From Gordionus sp. m RMFG-2023 (lineage: Eukaryota; Nematomorpha; Gordioida; Chordodea; Parachordodidae), in assembly GCF_954871325.1 (NCBI RefSeq), contig NC_088776.1, forward strand, positions 29,498,508-29,562,507: a DNA stretch of 64,000 bases, in the 5' to 3' direction. This document shows, in pieces, positions 44,211-56,673 of the stretch (its first letter is position 1; each line of letters starts with the position of its first letter). A model generated the notes under the pieces. The model worked only from the letters and a program-made list of their open reading frames with translations. It did not search any database and was not told the origin of the DNA. Position numbers and translations under genes: made by a program.

Positions 44211-44429
44211 TCACCAAAATCTTAAGGTTGTTAAATTAAACTTTAATTGATCAATTGTAGGACGAAATGCTTTTATAGAGTTTAAGCGGATCTTAGAGCT
44301 TTCATCTTTGCATACATCACTAAATATCCATTTTGTAAAACTTATTCGACTATTTAGCATTTCATTTTGTATCCATATGTTCTCTGGTAGTTTAAAATCA
44401 GGTATATTTCCATTTAAATTTGTAGCCAT
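44211..44429 (-). pseudogene. 72-residue frame from hAT family B
   Basis: An ATG-initiated minus-strand frame beginning MATNLNGNIPDFKLPENIW. Its first 75 nt align with 6920-6990 of the family B element at 6107-8180, where the frame is lost, so this is a somewhat better preserved piece of that element's coding region and not a host gene. Its role within the transposase is unknown; no zinc finger or catalytic motif is visible in it. Confidence 0.4.
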
Positions 44430-45345
44430 TTTTATAGTTTTATTTTAAATGGGTGAAGGTTATAAAAAATGCAGAAGTCTTGGCATCTTCGATCATTTTC
44501 CAAGCTGATAAATTTTCAAATTTTTAGTTTGAAGATATGATGAGAACGCCCCATTATTTAAAAAAAAACAAGCTCATTTAACGTTTTAAATTTGCTCAGA
44601 TTAAATAAGGATTTAGCCTCAGATAAGATTGGAGTTTGTATTATAGAGATCGGGAGTAAGCTCTTTTCATCATACTATCTAAGGTCTTTTTCACATGCTC
44701 ACCATAATATTAAATTCATAATTTTAGCTAGAACATAAATTTCATTAAAGGTTGTAATTTATTCGAGAACTTCTTCCCTTGAATTTTGATATTTTGGGAT
44801 GTTTCAGCTTTCCTTTTCTACTTTTGCTCTATAGTTTTTCTAAATGGTTTCTAGGTATTTTATCATTTTTTGATATGAAAATTGATAAGTGTTTCATTAT
44901 GGTCTGATCCTTGATTTGTTTGCCTAATTATATTATCTCAAATAAATATAATTGAAATCTATTTGAATAATAAAATAATATATAAAAATATAAATAAATT
45001 AAATTTGACTTTGACATACATATTTTTTTGAAAAACCCCCATAAAATAGCAATATCTAAAATTATCCTCAAAAAGGGTATTAATATGATATTTTAAAACT
45101 AAAAAAGGAAATATGATAACTTTTAATCTATAAAATATATAAATATGATAAGAGAATAGTCATAACTTATGTGATGCCAAGAAAAAAATATTCTGGTCCG
45201 CCTTTTTTTTATTTTTTACTGGGCCTCAAAAATCTACATTATAATAACGAACTGTTTTTGGAATCTACTTGGGCTAATAGATAAGTTAATATCTGTCATT
45301 TGAGTCCATCTCTTTGTTTGTTTTCACTTCTGGCTTATAACTATA

Positions 45346-45483
45346 GATCATATCCGCAACGTTGTCTAGGCGTTCTTAATTGTTCATTTGACAGAGTGTA
45401 TACCGGAGAACTACTTCAAACTATTTGTGTCCGGAATCTCCAAGGGTTTTTGGTTGGATTACTCTTAGGAGGGTTTATTGAAG
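45346..45483 (+). CDS. Possible single exon of an unknown membrane protein
   Basis: A T-rich tract ending in AACTATAG looks like a good acceptor, and GAAG before GTATAT looks like a donor. The frame between reads SYPQRCLGVLNCSFDRVYTG then ELLQTICVRNLQGFLVGLLL and GGFIEG, with codon use and residue composition unlike the junk frames nearby. The last 20 residues could form a membrane helix. I do not recognise the protein, and found no neighbouring exon. It may be chance, or a remnant of a pseudogene or element. Confidence 0.2.
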
Positions 45484-45544
45484 GTATATTTAAGAAAATA
45501 TTTATTAAAGGTTATATCCTTGGAGTAGTGACAAATTAAACTTA

Positions 45545-46400
45545 TTAATTTTTAAACCCGAGCCTGGCATAAAATTTTTATATATTTATAGGCTCGAACT
45601 TGGCCCGATTTTATTTTAATATTAGATCTAAGTGCAGTCCAAAATTATTAATTGAAAAATATAAATTAATCACTAATGGCTTGGTATTTCACGAAAAATT
45701 CTTATTAACAGTATTTTTTTAACATATAAAAGTTTCTATATTATCTTTTAAAAATTTATATTTTACAACCTGACCCCGGCTCTGCCCGATTTTTTAAATA
45801 TATTTTAGGTCTAAACTTGACCTGAACTTTAGTCCATTTTATAGTTTTATAATTTGGGATAAGTTAAGTTATTTAAAAATTGTAATTTCCAAATTCATCT
45901 CCTTATTCTCTTGCTTTTTTTAAACAGCATATATAATCATGTTATAACGAGAATTTGAATATATTATTACTAACTAAATGACCAGTGACTTTTAAAACCA
46001 TTTTTGAACTACAATTAATAGCTAGGTAAAAAAATAAATGTAAATTTTACTAATGGTTAAAATGTTTTCAATAAACATTACAAACTGTTGTGCATAAAAA
46101 AACTATATAAGAGTATAAGTGTCAAAAATTTAATGGAATTTATAATGTGATCGAAAATATATAGAAGAATATAAATTTTATCTATAAAAATACATATTTG
46201 AATTTGGTTCAGTTTACAAAAATTATAATGAAAAACCAGAATCAGTCTTATTTGATTAAACGAGCGACACCATTAGATAAAATTAAACTGGCAATTTAGG
46301 TAAATAAAAATCAAATCTAATAGGTTTAATATTTAGAATAAACATTAAGGGATTACTATCATCTATTATATAAAGCAGAAATTTGCAAAACCGCCTCATA
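45545..46400. other. Stretch with degenerate repeat ends only
   Basis: Motifs such as AAACCCGAGCCTGGC, GGCTCGAACTTGGCCCG and CCCCGGCTCTGCCCG at 45555-45790 look like the decayed GC-rich ends of a small hAT-type element. The rest is AT-rich without recognised content. Confidence 0.35.
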
Positions 46401-46752
46401 AACTAGGCCCACTAGACCTGTGCGCCGCCTACTAAATTGTCGGCGGCGGCGCGATATTTATTTAAAAAATTTTTTTTAATAAATTTAATTTATAAATCAA
46501 TGTATTACATTTTTTTATAATTTGGCGCTCTTTTCTAACACATTGTTAACATAGTTTATTTCTTAAATTATTTCCTGTCTCACTTCAATTTAAATTCATG
46601 TATTTTCATTCTCAGAAATAGACTAAGGAATTGCATTTTCACTCAGATCAGAGTCACATAAACAACACATATTAGTAATATTCTATTGATTTTTATTATA
46701 ACAAATATATATTTGGAATGCAAACAAAATATTAAGTAAGAAATATAATAAA

Positions 46753-49482
46753 TCAGAATTCAGATTTAGCTAAATTATAATTATCATGAATAAAGAGAAT
46801 TTTATCAAGATTGGTGGGACATAAAGAAGTCCTTTTTGCATTGAGTATTAATCCAGCAATGGAAAAAATTCTTTCGCTGGGTGTACTGGTTGCAGGTATA
46901 CAAAGAACCTTCCTAGCTAAATTAGCAAGCCTAGGAAGTTCCAGTTGCTTTTTCTTCCAAAAGGTTAATGCATCCTCTTCTGGGATATTATTTTGGCTTA
47001 GCAAAATATGTCATTCTTGTTCTAAATTACTTATATTGTTATAATCACTGCCTGGAATGGAATGTTTACGAGCTATTTTGGCAATATAAGAACTGGAAGT
47101 CTCCCCATTATCTTCAACTTGGATTTCACTTTGTGCATTTTTATCATTTTCTAAAAGTTTTAAATGTCTTGTTAAAAATTGCAATGGTGTAGTAGAATTT
47201 AAATTTATATATTCTGATACAATTTTCAGATTTGAAATCTGGGATCAAGGAGAGTCGCTAATATCTAATGTTCAAAATATAATTTTATTAATAAAAATAT
47301 AAAATAACTTGAAGTTCAGTAATGGGAAACCTATGGTCAAGCTTTTTTTGCATATTTTCTTTTAAACAAATAATATCTGAGGAATCAGATATATTGATCT
47401 GTTGGTGGGTTTCGATTTCACTGCGAAATAATAACCCTAGATTTATAGTCGATCCCTTTTGGGAGGAAAGAAATTCCACCGATTCTCGGAATGGAATTAA
47501 TACGGCATAAAGCTCGTCAATCATATCCCATTCATTATTAAAAAGTTTTAAACATTGTTTTCCTATTTTATTCAAAACATTATTAATAGGATTTTTGTTC
47601 ACGCTACGAACACTTTCTAGCATAATTAATATGCTGTGCCAGCGGGTAGGGTAATTTAATTTTAACGTTTTTGTATTGTATAGATTGGTTGGTGTAATGA
47701 CATTTCTATTATCCGCTTCGTTATCAAAATAGTCATCAAGGTATGGATCAGAATCATCAATATCCAAGATATGACCTGTCTCATAAATTGACTGGAGACA
47801 TTTACGATGCTCATCTTCAATTTCACATTCCAAATCAGCTACTCGATATCTGAGGGCTGAAATAATTTCTCTAATTTTTTAAGTAGATTATCAATTCTGG
47901 CAACTTTTTTTATGCCATCAACTGTAATCAAATTATGTAGTCCATGGCCTAAGCATAAATGATGCTCATAATCCCCCAATCTGACGCTTCTTTTGACATT
48001 TGCCTCTGCATCAGTTACCATTTGTATTATTTTGGCTTTTAAATGAAACTCCTCTTCGATACCATCAATCTCCTATAATATGGTTTCCCCAGTATGCTTT
48101 TGGGTCACATTTCGGGTTGCCAGGGTAAAATATTTTAAATCAAAATTTTCATCTAAATGATGAAGACTAAATGTAATATAATTTCGCCGCTTGAAATGAT
48201 CGGTCCATAAATCAAAAGTAATGGAACAGAATTTTGGACCAGCATCAATCAGATTTAAAACATGTGCCTTTATAGAACAATAAACATCATCAAGTGCTCC
48301 CCGACTAATAGTTGTCCTATTAGGCAATTCTGATGAGGAATCAATTATCTTATATTTCTATTTTTTTAGGCAATTTATTTTTTAATAATCATTTTATTTA
48401 AATTTTAAACCTTTAGAAAATCTGTCATCCCATTATTGCTTATAGAATCAAATGACAATAAATCTAAGCAGCACATCAAAACATAATTTCGCCCTATTAG
48501 AAAAAAGATATTTAAAAAAGAGAAACAAATAAAAAATTTGATTTAGTTTTGAACTTTCAAAATAAAGTTTAACATAATTTAATAAAATATATTTTTATCT
48601 CAAAATAGAGCTGACAATAAACAAACTAAAAATTTAGTTGTTTTAAAGTTTTACATAATTATTTTAATAAATTATATATTAAGTTTATACATTAAAAAGA
48701 TCTCAAAATAGAGTTGACAATAAACAAACTAAAAATTTAGTTGTTTTAAAGTTTTACATAATTATTTTATTAATTTAAATTATACATAAGTTTATGCATT
48801 GGATCTCAAAATAGAGCTGACAATAAACAAACTAAAAATTTAGTTGTTTTAAAGTTTTACATAATTATTTTAATAAATTATATATTAAGTTTGTACATTA
48901 AAAAGTTCTCAAAATAAGAGCTGACAAAACAAACTAAAAAATTTAGTTGTTTTGAACAAATAGAGCTTAATAAAATTAATTTAACAAACCAGTTAAAAAT
49001 TTAAAATGAATATTAATAAACATTAATACTAACTTAAGAGCCATTTTTTATCTTTTATATTCTTGCTACATGTAGGCGTTGGCTTTAGAAACATTTTTAG
49101 AGTTTGAATGGATTTATTATTATTAGTTTTTTCTGATATTTTATGCACATTAATTAAGTGACGATAAAGGTTACTCGTACTTATATTTTTACTATAACAT
49201 TTGATATCATAACTAAAATATAAATTATATATAAATATGAGTCTAAAATTAAAATAAATTACTGTGAAAATGGATTATTTTTATCCGAATCTTCCTCATC
49301 TTTTTTCCCCAATTTTAAACAAGGTTTACAATAAATATAATCAGGCATTATCGTGCTTTTCTTATTCTCATTCTTCAAAATAAGATTTCCAAAATACTTC
49401 CACACATAACTTGATTTTTGATTAGTAGAGAGAGTTGTTATTTCATAATTGTATATAGGGTTGTTTAAAACGCGCAAATCCA
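46753..49482 (-). pseudogene. hAT family D transposase, multi-part, several breaks
   Basis: Read on the minus strand from 49482: MDLRVLNN to SSYVWKYFGN and YCKPC (49259-49482), then DIKCYSKN with STSNLYRHLINVHK (about 49036-49208). Together these give a BED zinc finger split by about 50-100 nt, either an intron or a disruption. After a gap with a tandem repeat (48590-48960) come FCSITFDLWTDHFKRRNY (48073-48327; the first catalytic aspartate region), MVTDAEANVKRSV (47839-48021; second aspartate region), YPTRWHSILIMLESVRS (47288-47833) and PATSTPSERIFSIAG with LNAKRTSL (46753-47004; dimerisation domain). A stop after ETIL near 48073 and a shift near 47840 break the frame, and the piece between 47004 and 47288 is poorly preserved. 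All domains of a hAT transposase are present in order, so the family was autonomous. Plus-strand frames here are shadows. Confidence 0.85.
48590..48960 (-). repeat. Tandem repeat of about 100-115 bp, three to four copies, inside hAT family D
   Basis: Repeated order: CTCAAAATAGAGCTGACAAT, AAACAAACTAAAAATTTAGT, TGTTTTAAAGTTTTACATAA, then AT-rich linker. It lies between the zinc-finger and catalytic parts of the transposase, probably in an intron. Confidence 0.85.
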
Positions 49483-49789
49483 TAAAAATAATGAATATAG
49501 CCGAAATGAATATGGTGTATGAATGAATGTAAATGATATACACTATTCTATTATATAAAGCAATAGAATACAATTCATGTTTTATTATATTAATGTTAAT
49601 ATTCAAATTTAAATAATAATAATTTAATATATAAATATAATTAAACAACATTCTAAATATTATACACGCCGCGCCGCCGCCATAAGAAAAATCGGCGGCT
49701 AGCCGGCTCACGCCGCTGATCTCAATCGGCGGCTGTTCAGGCGTGAATAAAATTGCCGGCGGCGCACAGGTCTAGGCTCAACACGGAGT

Positions 49790-50635
49790 AGGTCTGTTTA
49801 AGACAAAAAATTTAAACAATAGCAAAAAATTTTTTTTTAAACAAAATCCGAACCGCTCTGATTTTAAATGATCCTATAATATCCATTTACTGCTCATATT
49901 TTCAATTTCTTTTAAAATAATTTATAAAATATAGCCAAAGTATTTTAAAAAAATAGTGTTGTTAATCTGAAAAATAACTAATTACAGTTACTACTATTTC
50001 TTTTTAAAGTAACGAGATACAGTTATAAATTAGCCAGACAGTTATGTTTAAAAAGTATTAGTTACATTGCAAGTTAATTTTAAATTATTTATATACTCAA
50101 AATTTTTTATATAATATTTATATTACACAAAATTTCGACTTATAAATTTTAATCGAAAAAAAAAATATGAATGAAAATACAATTTACTTAAAAAAATAAT
50201 TGCACTGAAAAATATATACCTCAGTGTAATTAATATTTATTTTTACTTAAAATAAATATAATAATTTATTTGCTTCAAAATATAATATTTGCATTTCAAA
50301 AAACTCTTAATAATTGATGTCTAAAATGGGTGTGATTTCTCCAAAATAATTTTCCTTAAACTATAAACAAGCGTTCAAGAGAAGCGCTCGCTGTAAATAA
50401 GACATTATATTTAATGAACACAAACATATAACTTCCAACATCTCCCTTTAAAAAAAATGAACGATATGATGACCTTTTATTTTAAAATATCTTTAAAAAA
50501 GATTTTGAAAATTTTAGCTAAAATAGGAAAGTCATTGATTGGTAAGTTAAAAAAAAATTTTGTGAGTCCCCTGAAATTTTAAAGGTTAGTGACACCATTG
50601 GCAGTCACACTTAAAAAGCACACAATTTTTTTTAG
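49790..50635. other. Stretch without recognised features
   Basis: AT-rich, with a short AAGCGTTCAAGAGAAGCGCTCGC inverted piece cut across 50370-50390. No gene, RNA or complete repeat was found. Confidence 0.35.
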
Positions 50636-50638
50636 ATC

Positions 50639-50830
50639 ATTTTGGAAAATAGCTACCTCGACTCAGCCAAAGAACTTGCTAAGGAGTTGAGAATGAAACT
50701 TTTCCATTCAATGAAAATGCGAAAAATTCAAAAGCAATTTTATTATGAAAGAAATGACGCGCCTATATATGATCCTCGAAAAAAATATCGTATTTCAACA
50801 TATCACTTAATCAGGCGAGGATTTTGTTGA
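50639..50830 (+). pseudogene. Ty3/Gypsy-like integrase tail fossil
   Basis: An open frame reads ENSYLDSAKELAKELRMKL, then MKMRKIQKQFYYERNDAPIY. This resembles the segment after the integrase core of Ty3/Gypsy polyproteins (ARELxxxLR...QKxYYDRxxxxxPFxxGD). No other part of the element is attached to it, and no terminal repeats were seen. It is an old, broken fragment. Confidence 0.5.
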
Positions 50831-50839
50831 AAGTGTTCA

Positions 50840-52630
50840 GCAGTTTAAGTTTATTATTGGGTTTTATTTTTTATTTAGGACCACGGTCTGGACCGATCTT
50901 TATTCTGTACTGGTCAGGTCTGGACCAGACTGAGCCGTAACCTTGACTTGCTGAGTTAACCTCAGAATCTTTGAATATATTTTTCAAGTGGTAAATATGT
51001 CATCTCCATAAGCCTAAATTTTTTTATATAAAAAAACATAGGTCTTGTTTTTTAAAAAAGATAAAAACAAATTTTTTTTAAAAATATCGGAAATTTTAAC
51101 AAATTTTATTTGCTAATATTTTATTTTTGGCAAAAGTTTTCTTTTTTTAATTTAAAAATACATAATAATTGAGGTATGGATGTGGTTAAATTTTAGTATA
51201 TAGTGGACCTATTTGTTGAATTTTAAGCATAATTGAATATGGCGATTGTTTCATTGCTATTTGTGGAATATTATGATAATTGAAAGAAAATCTTAATCTA
51301 TCTTAATCATTTTGTTTTTTTTAAGTTTAAAAAAAATTATACTAAGCACTCCGCTTTCGCGTTCGATTGTGTATGGCACGGAGCACTATATACATTTTTT
51401 ATTAATAAAATTTAGCAAAATATATTGAATTCTCTACTTTATAATGCGGGGCCATTATCTGTAACATTAGTATTGAGGTATTCAAAAATGACAAAAAGTA
51501 AAATTATTCGTAGAGTTTTGTTTTTCTAGACACTTACAGAAACTATATATCATATATCTCTCCATTAATGGTTCCTCCAAATTCTAAATATATTTACCCA
51601 TATGATTTATTTGCGGAAGCCCATTTCCAATGATTTACCCTCACCCCCTCTCCCTTGGGCTATCTATTTGACATAAATCACTATTCTTAACTTGTAATCC
51701 AATGTCTTCGTTAATATTAGATCACCAAGAATTATTTTGGGCTAGAAATTTTGCTTTCATACATTGGCAGCCCATATTATAAAGGGCATAAAGTATTTAT
51801 TTGTAGATTTTTAGGAATTAATCTCCATAATATAAATTCTGCCTCCATCGTGAGTTCATTCCTCCATTATTAAAAAACGATTCAAGATTGTCATCTATAT
51901 CTTTGAGTCAATTATTTGTTAGTAACGTGAAACATTTGCTAATAATGGGCTGTTCTGTTTGAGATGATTAACTAGAACTGAGAGAAATTGTGGGGCATCC
52001 GCTATTATTAAATTAATATCTAATTGTTTCCAAACAAATGGTTTACCGTCTTTTGGAAACGGAAAGTATATCTGCATTGCAATGTTTTTTATTCATCGAA
52101 GTTGTAATTCATAATCGTAATTCGTTAGTGGTAATCAGCGACTTCATGACTGGATACTCACTGGATGCATCTCCTCCCCCCCCCTCAAAAACCTATCCCT
52201 ACCCACCTAAAGATTTCGCCTTCAGCGATATTTTCACATTATTAATTACACCTTTTAATTATAATGGTACTCCCTTTATATATTTTAAAAAGAATAACTT
52301 AGATGATTAATCCTTTACTACCAACTATCAAAATAATGTGAACGTAAAAGAGTTATTTTTAGAACATGAATTTAATTAAAAGCCCCCATATTTACAATGA
52401 ATGCATTATTATAGTATATTTTTTGGCATGAATATGAGTTTACTGATAGAATCTTTACATTTAAAAATGGTAGCAGATAGTTATCCAGAATTGGAAAATA
52501 ACGTATTTATAGATTTATTCGAGTATCATAATAGGTCTATAATAAAAATATTAATTTTTACAGCAATACATTTTTTTTTTTATGGAAAGGAAATATTTTA
52601 CTAAAGATTAAAATATGTACACCAATTTAC
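50840..52630. other. Stretch without supported genes
   Basis: Mixed AT-rich DNA. A GGTCTGGACCGATC / GGTCAGGTCTGGACC cluster at 50885-50930 looks like a decayed element end. The open frames at 52038-52310 and 52401-52604 have no recognisable domains and are probably chance. Confidence 0.35.
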
Positions 52631-52639
52631 AAATAAAAA

Positions 52640-52735
52640 TATAAATTAATTAAGTATTATTACATTATTAGTAAAATAAATTTATAAATTAATTAAGTAT
52701 TATTACATTATTAGTAAAATAAATTAATAAAATAA
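52640..52735 (+). repeat. Direct repeat, two copies of about 47 bp
   Basis: TAAATTAATTAAGTATTATT followed by ACATTATTAGTAAAATAAAT occurs twice in tandem, almost exactly. Confidence 0.85.
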
Positions 52736-52847
52736 CATAGATTAATTATACATTAATATAAAGCGCTAACATTATAATAATATGCAACAAAATGGCCAAA
52801 GTCTATACTATGCATATAGGATGTTCAATTACGGCGTTTCGGATATT

Positions 52848-53052
52848 GAAAAAATAAAGCTGAGATAATTGTATTTTACTATGTTTATGGCTAATCGTTG
52901 GCGTAGGTAGAATCCCTCGTTGGGATTCTCCGTCCTAGCAGAGATCCGTTTTCCTAGCTCTTTAAAGAAGTCTAGGGCATGAGAGCCGAACGACGTTAAG
53001 GTTGTGGCGATTAATGGTAGGAATGTATAATTGGCGGGTAGAGTTGGTGAAT
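52848..53052 (-). pseudogene. Retroelement-associated C-terminal domain fossil
   Basis: The minus strand reads SPTLPANYTFLPLIATTLTS, FGSHALDFFKELGKRIS and GFYLRQRLAINIVKYN without interruption over this short piece. It matches, from memory, a domain seen at the end of reverse-transcriptase-bearing elements in cnidarians and molluscs (YxFxPxAxETLG, LGxRIxExTG, LxQRxSxAIQRxN). A partner fragment carrying the preceding part of such a domain is at 57527-57823 on the other strand. The element type is not certain; treated as a broken fossil. Confidence 0.5.
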
Positions 53053-53199
53053 ATTTAGCTAATTTAAAAATTTAATAGATAGCCCCCAAATAAATTTATC
53101 CTACCCATAGCCTACCTCTTTAAATTCCTAAACCCCTTCCTCCCTCTAAAATTTGATGCAAACTCTTTCTACCCCCCCCCCCCTCTTGCTTACCTAGAC

Positions 53200-54330
53200 G
53201 CTAGTTGTAATGACCATCATACTTTGGTGAAATATCTATTAATCCTTTAAATGGGTTAAGTAATAATATAAATGGTTTATTATCATAATAAGATATTGTT
53301 TAAATGTAATTAATCCAAATATAATTTCCAAAGCCTTACGCTTTATCTGACTTAATTTCTTTCCCATTCCATGTTGAGAGAAGCTAGGGTATTTAAATGG
53401 ATCTAAATAGGTGCCTCTGATATTATTTTTTTAATTTATTAATTGTATTGGTTTCAATTGCAGTCCATTTTCATTGAGAGTTCTTATGATTTGTTTTTAA
53501 ATTTTTGATAGTAATTTATTACGCATATAAAGAAAGGAGTATAATTTTTTAATGTTTTTTGTAACAGCGCGTCTAAAATTGCTCTGACATTCTTATTCGT
53601 AGTCGTGAGGCTTTATTCACTGATTATATGACATAAGAATTCAAAATTCAATTTGATAGCGTTTATTTCTAACGTTTTTGCACGGTTTATAAGGTTTTAT
53701 TATGAATCTAGTTTGATTCCCCAGTAATTATTATATCGTCTAAATATACCGCCACACCGTATGATGATAAATCCATTACTTGTTTTTTGTCGGCCCGGAA
53801 GCTACTCCAAACGGAAGTCGCATGAAATGATATCCAATATGAGTGTTGATCGCTATTAGCTTTTTTGCTCTTCATCTCGAGCTATTTAGAACTATACTTC
53901 TGATAAATTTAATAGGGTACATTTTAATCCGTTAACTCGTTTATTCTGGGTTCATCTCGAGCTATTTGGAAATATGCATCAGATAAATCTAATATGGTAC
54001 ATTTTAATCCGTTATCTCGTTTATTCTGGGTAAAGGATATTTATGAATAAAAATTGTATTAACTGTCAGAACTAACCACAAATTTGTAGAGATCCATTTT
54101 TTAAAGTGCAGATACAATTGGAGAAGCAATTTTTGAAAATTTTAGTCTCTAAAACTCCCATGGATTCTAGTCGTTGCAGTTTACTTTCTAATTTAGTTTT
54201 TCATGCAAATATCGGTCGGTTTAAGATATTGTGGGATTAAATGTTAAGCTTCCTTTAATATATTTTAATATACCTAATTTTATTTTGAATAATAATGGAA
54301 ATTTTTGTTCTAAACCCTGATTAATTGTAA
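53200..54330 (-). pseudogene. Ty3/Gypsy-like reverse transcriptase fossil
   Basis: On the minus strand the order of short motifs is that of a Ty3/Gypsy polymerase: KLESKLQRLESMGVLE, LDLSDAYFQIARDE, MRLPFGVASGP and YLDDIIITGES, with later parts decaying toward 53200. A stretch of about 70 bp inside the reverse transcriptase is duplicated in tandem (53875-54015). No terminal repeats were found. It is old, with many breaks. Confidence 0.7.
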
Positions 54331-54449
54331 AACATTGCTCCAGCTTATTTATCGTATTAAGACGTAATTTTTTTTATTTAATTTCTACTTATCAAATTAA
54401 TGCATTGTAAATTTATATTTTTTATAATTTATTGGTTATATATATATTT

Positions 54450-55700
54450 ACTAGACCTCTGCATTAACGGCCCACGCCATCCCCGCCAATAATTTTCTGC
54501 CTTTTTATATTAAATTATTATTTTTAAATTTGAATTCAAATATTCAAATTAAAATATGAATTTAAATCTTCAAATTAAAATATGAATTGAATTAATATAT
54601 AATAGTACTTATGGCAATGCACCAAATCTAATTAATATGAAAACCTAAAAATCAAAATGCCCTACTAGTTGGCACAGCATATTTATTGTGCTAGAAAGTA
54701 TTCGTGTTGTGATGCCAATAAGAACCCTATAAATAATATCGTCGGTTCATTATTATAATGTTTATATCCACTTTTTACAAATGTTCAGGAGCGCGATTTT
54801 AAAAATTTATATGGTCATTCAACAAATAAAAACGTTGAAAAATATTTTTTTTTCTAGACAAAAGGGATTCTCTTAACTTCTGAGAACTTTACTATTAAAG
54901 ATGTAATAGGCATTTTTTGATCCTCCTTTCTATCTGATGATAATTTGATTTTTTTTTCTCTATCTAAAAGTAAAATTTAAAGGCAATCATAAGAATATTT
55001 TTTTAAATTTTCCGCACTTTATTATTATTTACTTATATAAATTACTAGATGAATTAAAACAAAGTGAATCTACTAGGTCCGATTCTAGACCTAAGCCCCC
55101 CCCCCTCTTTAGCCATTTGTTTTTGCTAAATATAAAACTTGATATCGAGGGTCTAAATATAGAAGCGTATACAACACTATTTTGATATTGTTGCTCTCGA
55201 ATTTTCATGTTTTCTAATATTTCAAGGGACTGTAAATTTTTCTAAATCTAATCGGCGTCTAATCCATAATCCATAAAAATCAAATAAACATAATTGTTCT
55301 GATTGTAATCTTAATATTGTTATTTTTAAAGGAACTAATACACTAGGTCATTTATTTGGCAACAATCATCTTCCGACAAAATGTTTCACATGCTCCTATA
55401 ATAAAATCATTATAGAAATCCTTCAAACTTAATAATCGTTCTAGCATCATACAAATTGAGGACGAACGTGTTGTGCATTATCATTTAAATTAAAATATTA
55501 TTACACAATTCACTAAAATAATCAACGTATTTCTATAACATAGCATATTAAAAAATTTACATAATAAAATACTATTACCTACACTAATGATATCAATCCT
55601 AAATAAAATGGAAGTCCAGGAAGAAAATTGAAATAAAAACGCGAAGATAAATGATTCCACAAAAATTTATATTATTTTTTAAAAAAATATTTTTTTTAAA
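54450..55700. other. Stretch with one possible element end
   Basis: TAGACCTCTGCATTAACGGC at 54451 resembles the terminus of hAT-type elements here, with no matching partner located. The rest is AT-rich; a C run lies at 55096-55105. Confidence 0.35.
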
Positions 55701-55704
55701 AAAT

Positions 55705-55826
55705 AATATAAATTTTATGACACCTAGAACCCTTGGACCCTCCACTTTTAAAAAGGGTCCGAGTTCGGGTTCAGCCAAAATACGAGGGTTTAGGAGGGTC
55801 CGGGTTCGGGTTCACATCCCTGATTT
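55705..55826. mobile_element. hAT-type terminus (inverse of CAGGGATGTGAACCCG)
   Basis: GGGTCCGAGTTCGGGTTC and GGGTCCGGGTTCGGGTTC motifs followed by ACATCCCTG, the inverse of the end at 23354. The + strand open frame through it is a chance frame. No partner end was found. Confidence 0.5.
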
Positions 55827-56673
55827 CAATCAGGGCTAAAATACTTATAAAAATTAATAGATGATTACTCCTATTTCGTTCAGTCTTTCACATTATAACA
55901 TAAAAAATAAATCGGATCTCGAATCAAATATGGTTAAACTATTTCTTGGCAAATATATAAACTGGGCTTCCGAATCAAGGGTATTTATAAAAATACGACA
56001 AGAATTATACTAGATAACCTCAATAGCCGTAGTAAGAGAAACATGGGGACGTATCCTTTCTTTGTGAATTTTTCTGCTTTCGTAAAAAATACAAAATCCG
56101 GGTCGGGCCGAAAAATATTTAAACTCGGTATTCAATTTTTTTATTATCAACTAAATTAATAATAATTCTAAATACAAAAAAATTCTTCTAGCAAAATACT
56201 ACATTAATTAAGCTTGATCTAAGCAATGTAAATAAGGAATTTTCTGAACATTCATCATATGTTAACAATCATCAGAAGGCATCCAGAAAACCGATCCTAT
56301 AGAACCTATCCTTTTTTGCTCAAGCATACAAAAGATTATACAAGGTCTTAACAACAAGTGTGATTACTCATTAAATATGATGGTGCGTCAACGATAGCAC
56401 TTTGGCTTACAGATCAGGGTGGCTCAACTTTTGAAAGGTTTTTCGGCCAGATCTCTAATATTTTGGAGGAAAAAGACATAATTTAGACTAATTTTAAGCT
56501 TTAAAAAATTTTCGAAATAACTCTCTGGCCTCTAAAAATATTTTGCACATGTTATCCTCGGAATTTGGGCCAGGTCGACTTCATTCAAAAAAATCCCAGA
56601 TTAATCATCAACTTGCAGACCTTACCGGTCTCTCGATAAGTGCACCTCAGTGAAAAGTATTCTCAATCTAGAT

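Larger units (their letters stand above)
41839..45210 (-). mobile_element. Broken copy of hAT family B
   Basis: At 41839 and 41919 there are two ends of the CAGGGGCGG type, with GGCCTCGTGGGC motifs next to them; near 42000-42045 the sequence GGGACCCCTTTAATGGCTTG matches the inverse of 8045-8070. Near 44505-44730 the sequence matches the inverse of 6600-6890 (ATATCTTCAAACTAAAAA, GGGAGCAAGCTCT-like). At 45199 TCTGGTCCGCC resembles the other terminus. The pieces fit one decayed element on the minus strand with much unrelated or unrecognisable sequence (42.1-44.2 kb) between them. Confidence 0.4.
46413..49774 (-). mobile_element. hAT DNA transposon (family D), 3362 bp
   Basis: The left end TAGACCTGTGCGCCGCC and the inverse right end GGCGGCGCACAGGTCTA are perfect 17-bp inverted repeats. 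CGGCGGC motifs cluster inside both ends. The flanks AGGCCCAC and AGGCTCAA are only loosely alike, so the target duplication is uncertain. A transposase lies on the minus strand. A deleted piece of the same family lies at 23011-23340. Confidence 0.88.

Noticed and set aside
52038-52310. 90-residue frame with a proline run
   Set aside because: The prolines come from a C run; no homology recognised.
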